Part shown: in pieces, positions 22,978 through 32,890 of the stretch
How positions within the stretch are numbered: the stretch's first letter is position 1
How the letters are laid out: each line of letters starts with the position of its first letter
Origin: Maniola hyperantus
Lineage: Eukaryota > Arthropoda > Insecta > Lepidoptera > Nymphalidae
DNA: 64,000 bases
Assembly: GCF_902806685.2 (NCBI RefSeq)
Contig: NC_048538.1
Coordinates: forward strand, 9,610,001 to 9,674,000
Reading direction: 5' to 3'
Notes under the pieces: model-generated
What the model was told of the DNA's origin: nothing
Databases searched by the model: none
The model's input: the letters and a program-made list of their open reading frames with translations, nothing else
Program-made: the position numbers and the translations under genes

Positions 22978-23345
22978 GAACAGATCAGCGTGTACGAGCA
23001 GCTCGGCATCGAGGGCTACAGTAGCGACATCCTCAGCGACGACTACAACGTGGTGGACCTAAGGGATAATTTATGGCAACACATGGCGGGCGCGGGCCGG
23101 GCCACGTAAGAGGCGCAGACGAGGCACGGATGTTAAACACCACGAACATATTATATGAAGCAGTTTATGCTTGACCGTGTCTATCCGTGCACGGATGCCA
23201 CATGGTGAAGCATATTAAACTGGTTCACATAAAATTTTCGTGGTCTTTTGAATCCGTGCCTCGTACGTAGCACGCTGCACGGCCCGCGCCCGCCACGTGT
23301 TGGCATAAATCATCACTAATTCGTGAGCAGTAGGTAGAAGGTACC
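22978..23345 (+). pseudogene. Second exon 7 fragment, interrupted by a MITE
   Basis: 22978-23059 matches LEQISVYEQL and GYSSDILSDDYNVVDL of exon 7 with an internal loss (SRH). The match resumes after the element at 23063-23316 with TTCGTGAGCAGTA. So this is exon 7 split by a transposon, and not coding. Confidence -1.
23063..23316 (+). mobile_element. Harbinger-like MITE with TAA target duplication
   Basis: 254 bp, flanked by TAA on each side, with inverted ends GGGATAATTTATGGCAACAC and GTGTTGGCATAAATCATCAC. Strong internal palindromy. A sibling is at 59269-59524. Three-base TAA duplication and GG-starting ends suggest PIF/Harbinger ancestry. It sits inside the second exon 7 fragment. Confidence -1.
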
Positions 23346-23598
23346 TACTACGTGAGAAATTAATATTTTTGATGAATTCGGCCTCTTCTGCGTCCGTCCC
23401 TGCACTCGTACTTACTCGGACTATGTTTTTTGCGGCGCAAGCCTTTGAGTCTTCGGGCCATAGATGAATGAGATCATCGATACAACAAAAAAAAGTAATA
23501 ATGCCCAGTGACTGGAGCTGGAGCTTATTTAGTATTTAGTAGGTACCTATTTAGCACCAGAAATATGCCCCCTTTATAAACTGTAGTCTTTGGATATA

Positions 23599-23759
23599 AG
23601 TCCCGCAAATTGCTATTGCGCTGGAACCGTGTCTCATTAACATCGAAATGACGTAATTTTGACGTCAGCCGAAATTAAAATATATCCTCAGCTTGAAACT
23701 TCAGTCTAGTGCTGACGTCAGTAAAATGGCGGCCACGCGCATTAGCAATTTGCGGGACT
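23599..23759 (+). mobile_element. MITE with AGTCCCGCAAATTGCTA termini
   Basis: Left AGTCCCGCAAATTGCTATTG and right CATTAGCAATTTGCGGGACT are inverted; about 160 bp, no coding capacity. It abuts the next TIR element at 23764. Confidence -1.
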
Positions 23760-23763
23760 GCGG

Positions 23764-24195
23764 GTACGCACCTGAGCTGTGCGTCGTGTCACTGCACGTC
23801 GCGGCACAGAGGGTCAAAATATAATTTTGTATAGCACTCGTCGCACTAGAGCGGCGCTGTACAGCGCTTCACCGCGCGTTGCTGCGCGTCGCGGCTGGAG
23901 ATGCATGCGCAGTGCGGTGACGCTAGTGCGACATACCCAGCGACGCGTCGCGTCGCTACAGTACACGTACGAACGCTCGGATAAGATACACGCGCATTGT
24001 GCTAGTGTACAGGCATGATAGACCTCAAAATAAACACCTAACGTAGGTTTAATTTTTGGTACATAACGTGTTGTACGTTTGGTACGTAACGCAAGTGACG
24101 TGAGCTGCCGCTTACTGCAGTTGTAGTACCGACGAGCGCGAGCGGCCTGAAGTGACGCACCCTGCAGTGAAGCGCAGCGCAGCTCAGGTGCGTAC
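23764..24195 (+). mobile_element. GC-rich TIR element (GTACGCACCTGAGCTG)
   Basis: Inverted ends GTACGCACCTGAGCTGTGC and GCGCAGCTCAGGTGCGTAC around ~430 bp rich in CpG. Open frames inside (for example 23814-24239 minus) are by-products of its palindromic GC-rich composition; I see no transposase motif. Confidence -1.
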
Positions 24196-24335
24196 AGACC
24201 TTTAGCGTCTTCATCTTGGGAGCCATGCGCACGTATCATCCCATATACCTATTGTAGGTACCCTTGCGGTATGCTACACCATCTTAATAAATTATTAATA
24301 GATTTTTGCTGTAGATTTTCGTGTTTTTTTAATAG

Positions 24336-24458
24336 GAAATTTCGCCTACAATAGAGTTAAGAGATACATCGAGTGATGCGCTGCAAATATCGTACTACTC
24401 ATCCTGTCTAGGCAGCAAGGACAACGTGGTGCAGACAAACAGCTGTGATGGAGTTAAG
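24336..24458 (+). pseudogene. Copy B exon 8 (hybrid domain return strand)
   Basis: Exactly the 123-base length of the intact exon, open throughout: EISPTIELRDTSSDALQISY, then YSSCLGSKDNVVQTNSCDGV and K. Both cysteines are kept. Strong acceptor (TTTTTTTAATAG); donor GTACCT is weak. Confidence -1.
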
Positions 24459-25131
24459 GTACCTGGGTTCAAAATCTGTTCAAAATAATCGCCACCCATA
24501 CCTATTATCACTACCCATATTGTGAAATTCCCATATAAATGCGAAAGTAGGTATATAACTATATTTTTGTATGGGTGCCGTCAATCCGTTGCACCGTTGC
24601 GACGTGATTGAAGAACAAACCAAAAACATCTGTTTAGAAGAAAAGCTAATGGACGGTCAGTGTTTGTAATGCAGTCACTTACCGGATCCGGGAACGCGCT
24701 CCGATGATGGGGGCCCCCAAGATGCACTGGTAAGGATTCAGGGTTGATGCTCTGGTCCAAGTTTGATGAATTTCGCGTCTATAATTTCGGCTTTGTCGGC
24801 GATAGCCGTTAGGCTTGTTTTTTGCGTCACGGTTCGCGCGGAGCGTTCGCGGTATGTGTGTCAACTTCGACTGACAGTTGACAGCACTGTAGTGTTGCCA
24901 CTTTTGATAAGCGGCCACATTGGTAAACCCCGACCGATTGTAATAATGAAATGTAGTAAAAATTTGGAAAAGGGGGAACTGTTTTGTGCTAGGCTAATAA
25001 AATACCAAAAGTACGGAACATACCGCCGGCCATAAAATAATTCAGGATTATTTTATTAAAAGAAAAAAAAAGAGAATACCTAAACTAAGTAGCTTAAACT
25101 AAAATTATGAAATGTAATAGATGCGACATGT
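24459..25131. other. Gene-free stretch between copy B exon 8 and the BEL/Pao fragment
   Basis: 24680-24920 is relatively GC-rich (GATGGGGGCCCCCAAGATGC) and could belong to the long terminal repeat or untranslated part of the neighbouring retrotransposon. I cannot identify matching repeat ends. Confidence -1.
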
Positions 25132-26421
25132 TTACATAACAAGCAATAAGCAGACCTTACGTCGTCGCTTGATGAGCGGGTTATGGAGGCGCTGGGGTGC
25201 AGTAGCACGCGCGCTAGGCGCCACATCAGCTGCGGCGGCGGCGAGCTGGTGATCTAGGACTGCTGTGTATACTTCTGCGCAATGAGACGTATGAAGAGCA
25301 TTGAAATGAATGATGTAATCGGTCAGGTGTTGGTGAAAGACGTTGTGTTGCAATAATGAAAGACAGTGGTAGTGCCCGACTGCCTTGTTTGTGTGTGTGT
25401 GTAAATCGGAGGCTGGTCGGGAATAGATTGCTTTCTGTAACTTGCATACGAAAACACCACCTGGTTTCGAACGTTTTATATATTTTGTATGTGTCTTACG
25501 ATGAGCGTGCTGCTTGGCATCATAAGGCACATCAGAATGGTTGACACCGCCGGCCCTGCAGAGTCCGGCGTCGTTTACAAAAGGTCGAGATATTAACGCT
25601 TTTGTTAAACGAGGCGCAGAAACTGCAATACTACCCTTCAACGGAAGAGAAATTGTAGGTTTCTCGTTGAGCTCAACTTTAGGTGTGCTGATTGGAGTCT
25701 GTACTGGTCTAGAATTTTGTACTTTAGGTTGCCGAACGCTAAAATTAGGTTTTGAACTCGGGGCCGCATGTAATATTTTACCGTTTAGGAGGTAACCGAA
25801 GATGCTGTTTATGGCCACCGGGGTACCCGGTGGACCCTTGATGTTGTCATGAAGCAGTATGCTGTCAGTATAATCTGAACTAAGCAAGAGTTCCACGGGA
25901 CGCGCAGAACGTAGTTCTGGATCCGCTAATGAAAGACCCTTGAGGTGCGAAATGTGTTCAAACGAATGCGGCACACTGGGGATGTAATTAGTTAATTTCG
26001 GCAATATCAGAGCTTCGACGTATAATTTTGGTTCTGTTTGGTTGTGGGGCGTAACCTCGCACAACGTGTAACTGGTTAGTTGTTCTTTGTTGTCACCTAA
26101 TCCCGTGATATTGGTACAATCTTGCATAGGGTACCGCTTCAAGCCAAGACGTCTTTGGAAAGTACGGAACAACATCAAACACACTTTCGCATTTATAATA
26201 AGGGTACTGATATAATCATTGATGTCGAAACTACCTCTTATAACTTCTTTATTATCTTGGTCAGCGCGGGCGGCTCTGTAATGTATTTGTATGATAGGTA
26301 GGTACAGTGGCAGAGTGAGAATCGAAAAATCAAAGTCGGGCGTCAGCTGGGTAAAACGTAAAAGTATGAAGCCTTCTCCGGTCAGAGAGAGGAATGACAG
26401 TTGCGTGAACATTTCGGACAT
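25132..26421 (-). mobile_element. BEL/Pao retrotransposon fragment (protease domain)
   Basis: One 429-codon frame on the minus strand. Only the part at about 26127-25765 is recognisable: SYTLCEVTPHNQTEPKLYVE, ALILPKLTNYIPSVPHSFEH, KGLSLADPEL, RPVELLLSSDY and NIKGPPGTPVAINSIFGYLL. This is the retropepsin-like region (DUF1758/Pao peptidase) between gag and reverse transcriptase. The usual active-site triplet upstream is missing and no RT, RNase H or integrase follows, so it is a remnant. The frame's N-terminal ~95 residues and C-terminal half (polyalanine, His-rich) match nothing I know; they may be untranslated element sequence that happens to be open. Confidence -1.
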
Positions 26422-26454
26422 AGTAGGTATCTACTTACCTACCATCAACGTACG

Positions 26455-27090
26455 ACAGGTAGAGATGGCAATCGGGGAGAGAACGCCGCGCACAATATAC
26501 CTACATCCGATATCAAATGGCGCGCGAATCACATTTCAATTTTCAACGCATGGCTAGTCTAATATTATCAGCAGCAATTTGGGAATTCATAATTTTCTAA
26601 ATTGTGTCTGGTCATGTGTGTAATTTATATAAACATACCAGAAGTGAAGTTAAATATTAACCACGACACACAGCGGTTTATCGAGAGTTTTGCCTTTCAT
26701 AATAACCTTACTGCAATATTAACTTGATTAGGGCACAATTGCTATTGTAACCACTCAATCAGAAATGCGACCTAAACACAAAAGCATTTAATAGTCGAAT
26801 GAGTCTGAGGTTGAACACAGACTGCCTTAAGAATCATCAAACACTTGCTTTTATACCAATCGATTCGAGATGGTGATGCAACACATCACGTGACCTCTGT
26901 CAGAGATAATTAATTATTATAGGTGCGCTAACATTTATTTTCTTAGACCTGCCCTTAAGACATTACTTACTTTTCTTCAGCATCTATCTCCGCCTCCGAT
27001 TCCGATTCCAGTAAACCAAATTAAAAACAGCGGTTCCGATGTAACTACTTCCGTAACATCCCTGATACATACCTACTTACCTATTTGTAG
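26455..27090. other. Intergenic/intronic sequence before copy B exon 9
   Basis: 26455-26500 is half of the GAGATGGCAATCGGGG MITE family. At 26728 lies GATTAGGGCACAATTGCTAT, repeated at 29342. Nothing else recognised. Confidence -1.
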
Positions 27091-27264
27091 ATAAATGATG
27101 TCGTTGAATTCACTGCTGAGATCACTTTGAAAGAGTGTCCCAAAGATCCGAGCAAATGGAAGCAAAGTTTCGCTATTTACCAAGTCCACCTCGGCGTGTC
27201 TGACAGGCTCTTTGTAGAAGTTGAAATGATGTGTGACTGCCCTTGCGAGCATCCTGGACATCAT
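27091..27264 (+). pseudogene. Copy B exon 9
   Basis: Open, 58 codons against 56 in the intact exon, with two extra residues (IYQVHLGVSD for IYPVGVSE). It encodes the end of the hybrid domain and the CDCPCEHPGHH start of the I-EGF region. Good acceptor (TTTGTAG) and donor (GTAAGT). Confidence -1.
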
Positions 27265-28034
27265 GTAAGTATTTATCACAAAGTTGACCCTCGTTGCGGC
27301 GGTTACGACCTCATCCAATCCGAGTCCGTGAAAACACGTTCCGAAGTTGTCATAGAACTATTTGTATGGTAGCTCATGACATAATATGACGTAGATATTT
27401 TTATAAGTATCCGTATTTTTACGGATATGGATCGGATGAATGCGTGATCGATCATAGGTTTAGTATTCTGTGAGATGACCTGCCTCGAGTATGCCCGGGG
27501 ATATACCTATATTCCATAGACAAATGTACCAATAATAATGAAACCACCATGTAATGTCGCCTGTTTGCGACTACGTGTTATTTCAATCATGGCTGTAGCT
27601 TTGTTTCTATCGAGTTTAGAAGAATAGTGTGTTCTATGGGATTAACGGTCTAAGTAGTAGAAACAATGTGAATTGAAAGTAAGTTGAATATTGTTAGTCA
27701 AAAATCATAATTTTCCGAAAAAATACATTGTAAGTAGTCGCAAACAAGCGATGTGTCATGTATGATGTAACAAATAATCTGCAAATACTTAATGCAGCAA
27801 TTTCATCTCTTCAATATGACTTGTTACAATAGGCATAGTACGCGACAGGTTGAGATAGCAATCGGGGTATGAAGCGGGGGGACGCCCCACACACCCGCAC
27901 GTATCCGCGCTCCCCCGCACTGGGTTAGTGCGGGTGTGTGAAGCGTTCTCTCCCCGATTGCCATCTCGACCTATCGCCGACTATAGATATGCACTTCCTC
28001 TTCAAAGAATATTTTTAACTGTTCAGGTAATTAC
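27265..28034. other. Copy B intron 9, repeat-bearing
   Basis: Contains the MITE at 27837-27985; the rest is unassigned AT-rich sequence. Confidence -1.
27837..27985 (+). mobile_element. MITE with CGCGACAGGTTGAGATAGCA terminus
   Basis: Left TAGTACGCGACAGGTTGAGA and right CTCGACCTATCGCCGACTAT are inverted, with inner arms GCAATCGGGG / CCCCGATTGC and a GC-rich centre. Best-preserved copy of this family here. Confidence -1.
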
Positions 28035-28345
28035 CTCACGATGTTTTCGGTAGAAGTGATATTTAATTTCTCAAAACGCACGTATTAAGTACATCGAATA
28101 GAAGAAGGTGCGTGTCAGAAATCGAACCCCGGCCCCGGCCCCCTTAATAGGACGTTTTAAAATTAGGTTATCACCGCTTACGGTGAAAGAAAGATCGGTA
28201 GGAAACTTGGATTTCGATGCCTGTGAGTTCTCAGTAATGTTTTCAAAGGTGTGTGAAGTCTGCCAATTCGCATTCGGTAACCCTGCGCGGATGCCCATTC
28301 TGAGAGGAGACCCGTACTCAGTAGTGGGCTGGCGATAGGTAGGTA
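28035..28345. mobile_element. Two SINE fragments head to head
   Basis: 28035-28180 reads as a SINE head on the minus strand (AATCGAACCCCGGCCCCGG is its B-box region). 28181-28345 reads as SINE body on the plus strand (GAGTTCTCAGTAATGTTTTC...GAGAGGAGACCCGTACTCAG). Probably an inversion or two insertions. Confidence -1.
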
Positions 28346-28368
28346 ATTTAATTTTCCTCAATCTGTAG

Positions 28369-28605
28369 GCGTACGACGACCGTCCCGAAGTTTGCAACGG
28401 TCAAGGAACCTCACAGTGTGGCGTGTGTATTTGCAAGCCCGGTTACTTCGGTAATTATTGCGAGTGCTACACGGACGGCGACGTGCCATTGGAACCTGAG
28501 AGCGGCTGTCGGCCGACCAACGGCACGTCCAGCCCGCTGTGTTCCAACCGCGGCGTTTGCGTCTGTGGCGCTTGCGCGTGCGATCTAATGGAGGATAGAC
28601 TTCAG
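28369..28605 (+). pseudogene. Copy B exon 10 (I-EGF modules)
   Basis: Same length (237 bases) as the intact exon, fully open, with all 12 cysteines conserved despite many other replacements: EVCNGQGTSQCGVCICKPGY ... CRPTNGTSSPLCSNRG ... CVCGACACDLMED. Acceptor CTGTAG and donor GTGACT. The retained cysteine pattern suggests constraint for at least part of its history. Confidence -1.
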
Positions 28606-30237
28606 GTGACTGTCTCTGAAATGTGCTCTTTGGGCGGTTACGCACTCATCCGATCCGAGTCCGTGAAATTGAAAATACGTTCCGAAGTAGTCCTAGAACT
28701 ATTTGTATCACGTAGATATTTTTTATATCCGTATTTTCACGGATCGGATAGGATGAGCGCGTGATCGCTCTTTAAGTTTGTAAAGTCTGAGCAAAGTTAT
28801 ATACGCTCTCACTTCTCAGCCATTGGAGTGTTTAGCCGTAAAGCGCGCGGAACATACCTAGTAGGTACTAGTAGTTAATCTATGGCGGAACCTTATATGT
28901 AGGCGCGCGCTAGGTACGTACATCAGAAATAGGAAGGAGAATGACCGATAATTATTATTATTAATCCTCAGCCGACATCAGAACGTATCAGAACGTAGTA
29001 ATTAACCACTAGGTACTTTAATCAACGATCTTTACAATTAGTTCTCAGCACTTTAAACAACCTATTGGATGAGTCGGGATTTACTTTCTTAAAATGAACC
29101 AGGCCGCATATGTGAACTAACGATATTCTTGTGTTATCAAATTACATGGACTATCCTCAATTATTATCATGGAAACTCTCACGTATAGCACAGGGAAACT
29201 ATCAACGCAAGGTAACGAGGTAAACCTAACCTAACCCTACCTAGGTCGCCTCCAACCACCCCTCACAGCGACCCCTCACCTCACTCTAACCTAATCTCAA
29301 CATCATCATCATCATCATCATCATAGCATCATCGCATCATGTGATTAGGGCACAATTGCTATTGCAACATCTGAATCAAATCACTAGCCATTTCTTTATC
29401 TGATCATCTAAAGACAATCTACCACTGGTTCGGAATGCTTATAAGATCTACCTACCTGCCAAATTTCATGATTCTAGGTCATCCTATAAGGGTTCTGTTT
29501 TTCCTTTTGAGGTACGGAACCCTAAAAATAATTGATTAGCTACATAATAAACATACCTAATTAATAAGCCTTTGTGGCGATTTAAACTTTTATTTTATTT
29601 ACTAGCTACCCCGGCGAACTTCATACCGCCAACAGTCTTTTTCAGGTTTTTTTTTATTTTTCGCTCCGTAAGAACCAGCGAAATCAGTTCAGCTGTTTTC
29701 AAGATTTGCGATCAGCAACACATTCAGCGATTCATTTTTAGGGTTCCGTAGTAAACAAGGAACCCTTACAGTTTCGCCATGTCTGTCCGTCTGTCTGTCC
29801 GTCCGTCCGTCCTCGGTTAATCTCAGAGACTATTAGTGCTAGAAATCTGTAATTATCTGTAATCGTCTACCTCTTAGTATGGGGTATCATTCAATAGGTC
29901 TTTTAAAAATACTGTAGGTGTGGGCACATTACTTTTCGATTTCTAGATCCGTTTGTAAAATATTGTTTTAAATTGCTAATTTTTATTAGAGTCAAGTGTC
30001 GTCGCCCCCCCCCCCCCCCCCAAATGGTAGTACATAGGTTCGTGAAAAAATTCACAGCAGTAGTATATATAATCAATTTTAAAGGAAAACTATCATGGCT
30101 AAGTAGGGTTCACAGGTTAAGGAGTTATATCTGTTTTTCGAGGATTGTGACTACGGAACCCTACACTGCGCGTTGCCCGCCACGCACTTAGCCGGTTTTA
30201 TATACAGAAAAGAATTTTAAAAAAGAAATTATTACAG
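28606..30237. other. Copy B intron 10, gene-free
   Basis: Holds a (CAT)n microsatellite near 29300-29340, fragments of the GGTACGGAACCCT repeat (29455-29527), a GGGTTCCGTAGTAAAC repeat with (CCGT)n (29738-29830), and a C-tract of about 16 at 30006-30021. No gene. Confidence -1.
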
Positions 30238-30381
30238 GTGATTTCGGGTCCTTTCTGCGAGTGTGACAACTTCACGTGCGATATGAATAAGGGCCAGTTC
30301 TGCTCGGGGCCGGACCATGGAGAGTGTATTTGTGGCAAGTGCAGCTGCCGGCCCGAGTACACCGGGCCCGCCTGCACGTAG
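30238..30381 (+). pseudogene. Copy B exon 11, ending in a premature stop
   Basis: VISGPFCECDNFTCDMNKGQ, FCSGPDHGECICGKCSC, RPEYTGPACT, then TAG at 30379, where the intact gene has Arg-Cys. Forty-seven codons before the stop. The exon otherwise remains about as similar to the intact one as exons 8-10. Confidence -1.
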
Positions 30382-30832
30382 CTAAAGAACAAGAAGGCTA
30401 ATACCTACAACGTTAGTTTTAGTATACGAACCAAAACCTGAACGAACGTTCAGAATCAGTAACAGAAATCGTTTGTAATCATTTTTACGTGTTATATTTT
30501 GACCATATACTTTTAAATCCTGCAAGTTTGGACACCTAGCTGAATGACTGCATACACCAGTTGATTCGAGCCGTGCTAGTGGCAGTTCGCTCACAGCCGC
30601 TTGCTTGGTTGGGGCACTAATATTTACCGTGCTTGGGGTGACCAATTATAATGACCATGTTTTTTGCGATGTCAACGACAACAAGCTTATACTTACTTAA
30701 CTTCGTAAATTTTCATTAAGTAAATATAAATATTCGAGACGTGTAACGAAAAACCTAATTTTTGCGTTAACTAAAATTAACGTTGTATACCTCCTAGTAA
30801 GTAAGTGTAGCGCGTGATATCAGAGCTGGTGT

Positions 30833-30900
30833 GTTGGTGGCAAGTGCAGCTGCCGGCCCGAGTTCACCGGGCCCGCGTGCAGCTGTATCGATTTTAATAA
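30833..30900 (+). pseudogene. Second integrin exon 11 fragment
   Basis: CVGGKCSCRPEFTGPACSC, closer to copy B exon 11 (shared CRPE) than to the intact gene. Just downstream is an AATAAA (about 30897). It lacks an acceptor and the front half. It implies that exon 11, like exons 1 and 7, was once present twice upstream of the intact gene. Confidence -1.
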
Positions 30901-30969
30901 AAGGTTTTTTATAAAATTTATTTATTATTTTTATTTAACTTTGTTTAGAAGTGAACGTAAACGTGAAAG

Positions 30970-32260
30970 TTATTGAAGTTTAGAAGTGATCAGCGCTTCG
31001 TTACCAATGAGTCTTTTAGCGCAACGGTCCGCCGAATCCAACGCATCAAGCTGATACTTGGCAGAGCCATCCCATAAATGGCTGCAGTACTCCATGCACG
31101 ATCGAACTTGTGCTTGGTATCGGGTAAGAAGCTGTTCCGGCGTGAAGTAGGTACCATTTGACTTTGTTGAGGATGTTAAGTTTCTCACCAGCAGTTTTTG
31201 CTTTGGATTCGATGCACTGTTCAAAGTTGAGACTGGACAGTTATATTGAATCCTAGAAGCTCGACACTATCGGTTATCGGAACGGGTACCTATATTTCGG
31301 AAAGTCGGACTGAGTGGAAATGAACTCCGTTTCGCAGTGAATAAACACGCTTGCGTCTTGGTGGTGTTAAAATTAACTAAGAAGATTGGCGTCGCCCTTA
31401 TCAGACACCCCCTCCAAGGTATTTAACCTTGGAGGTGTCCGATTGGGGCGCGTTAACGCGTTCTACCAAGGCCGCTCTGAGCTCAAGGTTCTCAGCTCCT
31501 AGTACGGGGACCGGACATGTACTCGCTGTAACGGTGCTGTCGTCTGCGTACCCAAAGATACCTACCGGGTTTTAGCAGGTCGTTAATATACAGCAGAAAA
31601 AGCGTTGCAGGTAAACTGACCCCTGAGGAACACCGGCATTAATCGCCATTAGTATGGCCGTAGCAACGAATTGATTTCGCAGGCCTATCGTAATCAGGGG
31701 ATTGGGATAGGCCTGCAGTTGGCCAGATCGGTACGACTGCCCTTTTTAGGGACTGGCTTTACTTTGGCAATCTTCCAAGCTTTTGGGATTTGAGCAGATT
31801 TAAGAGAGAGGCGATACAAACCTGTTGGGACAGGGGACAACTCGGGAGCACAGATTTTTAAGACCACTGCTGAGTGCTGGTATACCGTCTGGACCGCTAG
31901 CTTTTTTCACATCTAAGTTGCGGAGTATTTTGGCGGATGCGTATCTCTGGCATAGTAAAGACGCAAGATGTAAATAAGGCGATGAAGCATTCATTTCCTA
32001 TAACTAGTTGTGATTTTTCGCAAACACAGTTGCTTTATTTGCTGTGGTAAAGGCCAGCGATCCATCTGGTTTCAGCAGAGGTGGCAGCGAGGGACGACAG
32101 AAGTTTGCTTCAACCGACTTCGAGAGGGACCAAAAAGCTTTACTACCACGTGGATAGGCCGCTAATTTGGCTCCATTACGGCTAGTACGGTTAAAACAAG
32201 CCTTCTTGAGAACCTTCTCAAATGCTCTTTTCTTCGTGTTGATATCCAGAGTCCAGGGCT
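30970..32260 (-). mobile_element. Decayed jockey-like LINE
   Basis: On the minus strand, in order but with frameshifts: NLDVKKASGPDGIPA (31920), AQIPKAWKIAKVKPVPKKGS (31790-31730), GVPQGSV ... LFLLYINDLL ... YADD (31640-31545), and QAQVRSCMEYCSHLWDG (31110). The domain order is that of a reverse transcriptase ORF2. It is a different, much older family member than the two intact copies. Confidence -1.
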
Positions 32261-32481
32261 TTTACAGGGCGCACTTCTGCCCACGCAACAAATACTAAGT
32301 TTTTGCGGGCCGCTGCAAAGAGTATAATATAATCCATCTATTTTTTGTTTGTCAAAATGTATACGTGAGTATTTGACAAACAACGAGAAGTGTAGAAGGA
32401 ATGACATTTCACAAGTAAGAAAATCTGCTTGAGCGAGAGGGTCTGCTTTGAGGGGGCCACGCCGCGCTGGTTGCAAATGGA

Positions 32482-32728
32482 CATAGAGATAGTATACATA
32501 GAGGTAACCATAACGTGTTGCCGCTCTTGTACATCTGTGTCAAAGAGGTATTGTTATCTCCGTCTTTTTCAGGGAACCTCCATTCGTGTAAAAGCATAGC
32601 TCCATAGAGATAGTATACATAGAGGTAACCATAACGTGTTGCCGCTCTTGTACATCTATGTGTCAAAGAGGAATTGTTATCTCCGTCTTTTTCAGGGAAC
32701 CTCCATTCGTGTAAAAGCGATAGCTCAT
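32482..32728 (+). repeat. Direct tandem duplication, two ~123-bp units
   Basis: Unit 1 at 32482-32602 and unit 2 at 32603-32728. Both run from CATAGAGATAGTATACATAG to GAACCTCCATTCGTGTAAAA and differ at few positions. Each has an acceptor-like TCTTTTTCAG. A recent local duplication just upstream of the THAP remnant. Confidence -1.
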
Positions 32729-32890
32729 ATAAGTCTGGAAACGTCGCTCTATCGGTGAAAATAGTGACCAGTATAGTTGACAGTTGCCCCCTTAAGCAGA
32801 CAAAACATTGGGGTTTGATGCAACATTTTTACCAAATATTTAAAAATCAGATAAATCAGGGTCAAAATTACACTAAAAAGTGGAAACAAA

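Larger units (their letters stand above)
19216..30381 (+). pseudogene. Integrin beta copy B: truncated paralogue lacking the beta-I domain
   Basis: Surviving exons and their matches in the intact gene: 19216-19510 (exon 1, PSI), 20258-20323 (2, hybrid start), 22684-22736 (5' part of 3), 24336-24458 (8, hybrid return), 27091-27264 (9), 28369-28605 (10, I-EGF), 30238-30381 (11, ends in TAG). All are open, keep AG/GT borders and match in phase. The direct product would be 363 residues plus stop: signal peptide, PSI, hybrid and I-EGF modules, with no membrane span. The beta-I domain (rest of exon 3, exons 4-7) is gone; two broken exon 7 pieces remain at 22848 and 22978-23345. The shortened exon 3 ends at TATACCCAGTG with a consensus GTAAGT created at the deletion point, and ends in phase 0 as exon 8 requires. 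All 12 cysteines of exon 10 are kept. The exon 8 donor (GTACCT) is weak, and a 1.2-kb LINE sits in the exon 2-3 intron. It is either a decaying pseudogene or a soluble headless integrin; sequence alone cannot decide. Confidence -1.

Noticed and set aside
23814..24239. 141-codon minus-strand open frame rich in Arg and Ala
   Set aside because: Lies inside a GC-rich palindromic TIR element; composition, not a protein family, keeps it open.
29228..29255. CCTAACCTAACCCTACCTAGG resembling insect telomere repeat (TTAGG)n
   Set aside because: Only about four imperfect units in the middle of intron-like sequence; a similar scrap occurs at 10736. Too short to call an interstitial telomere.
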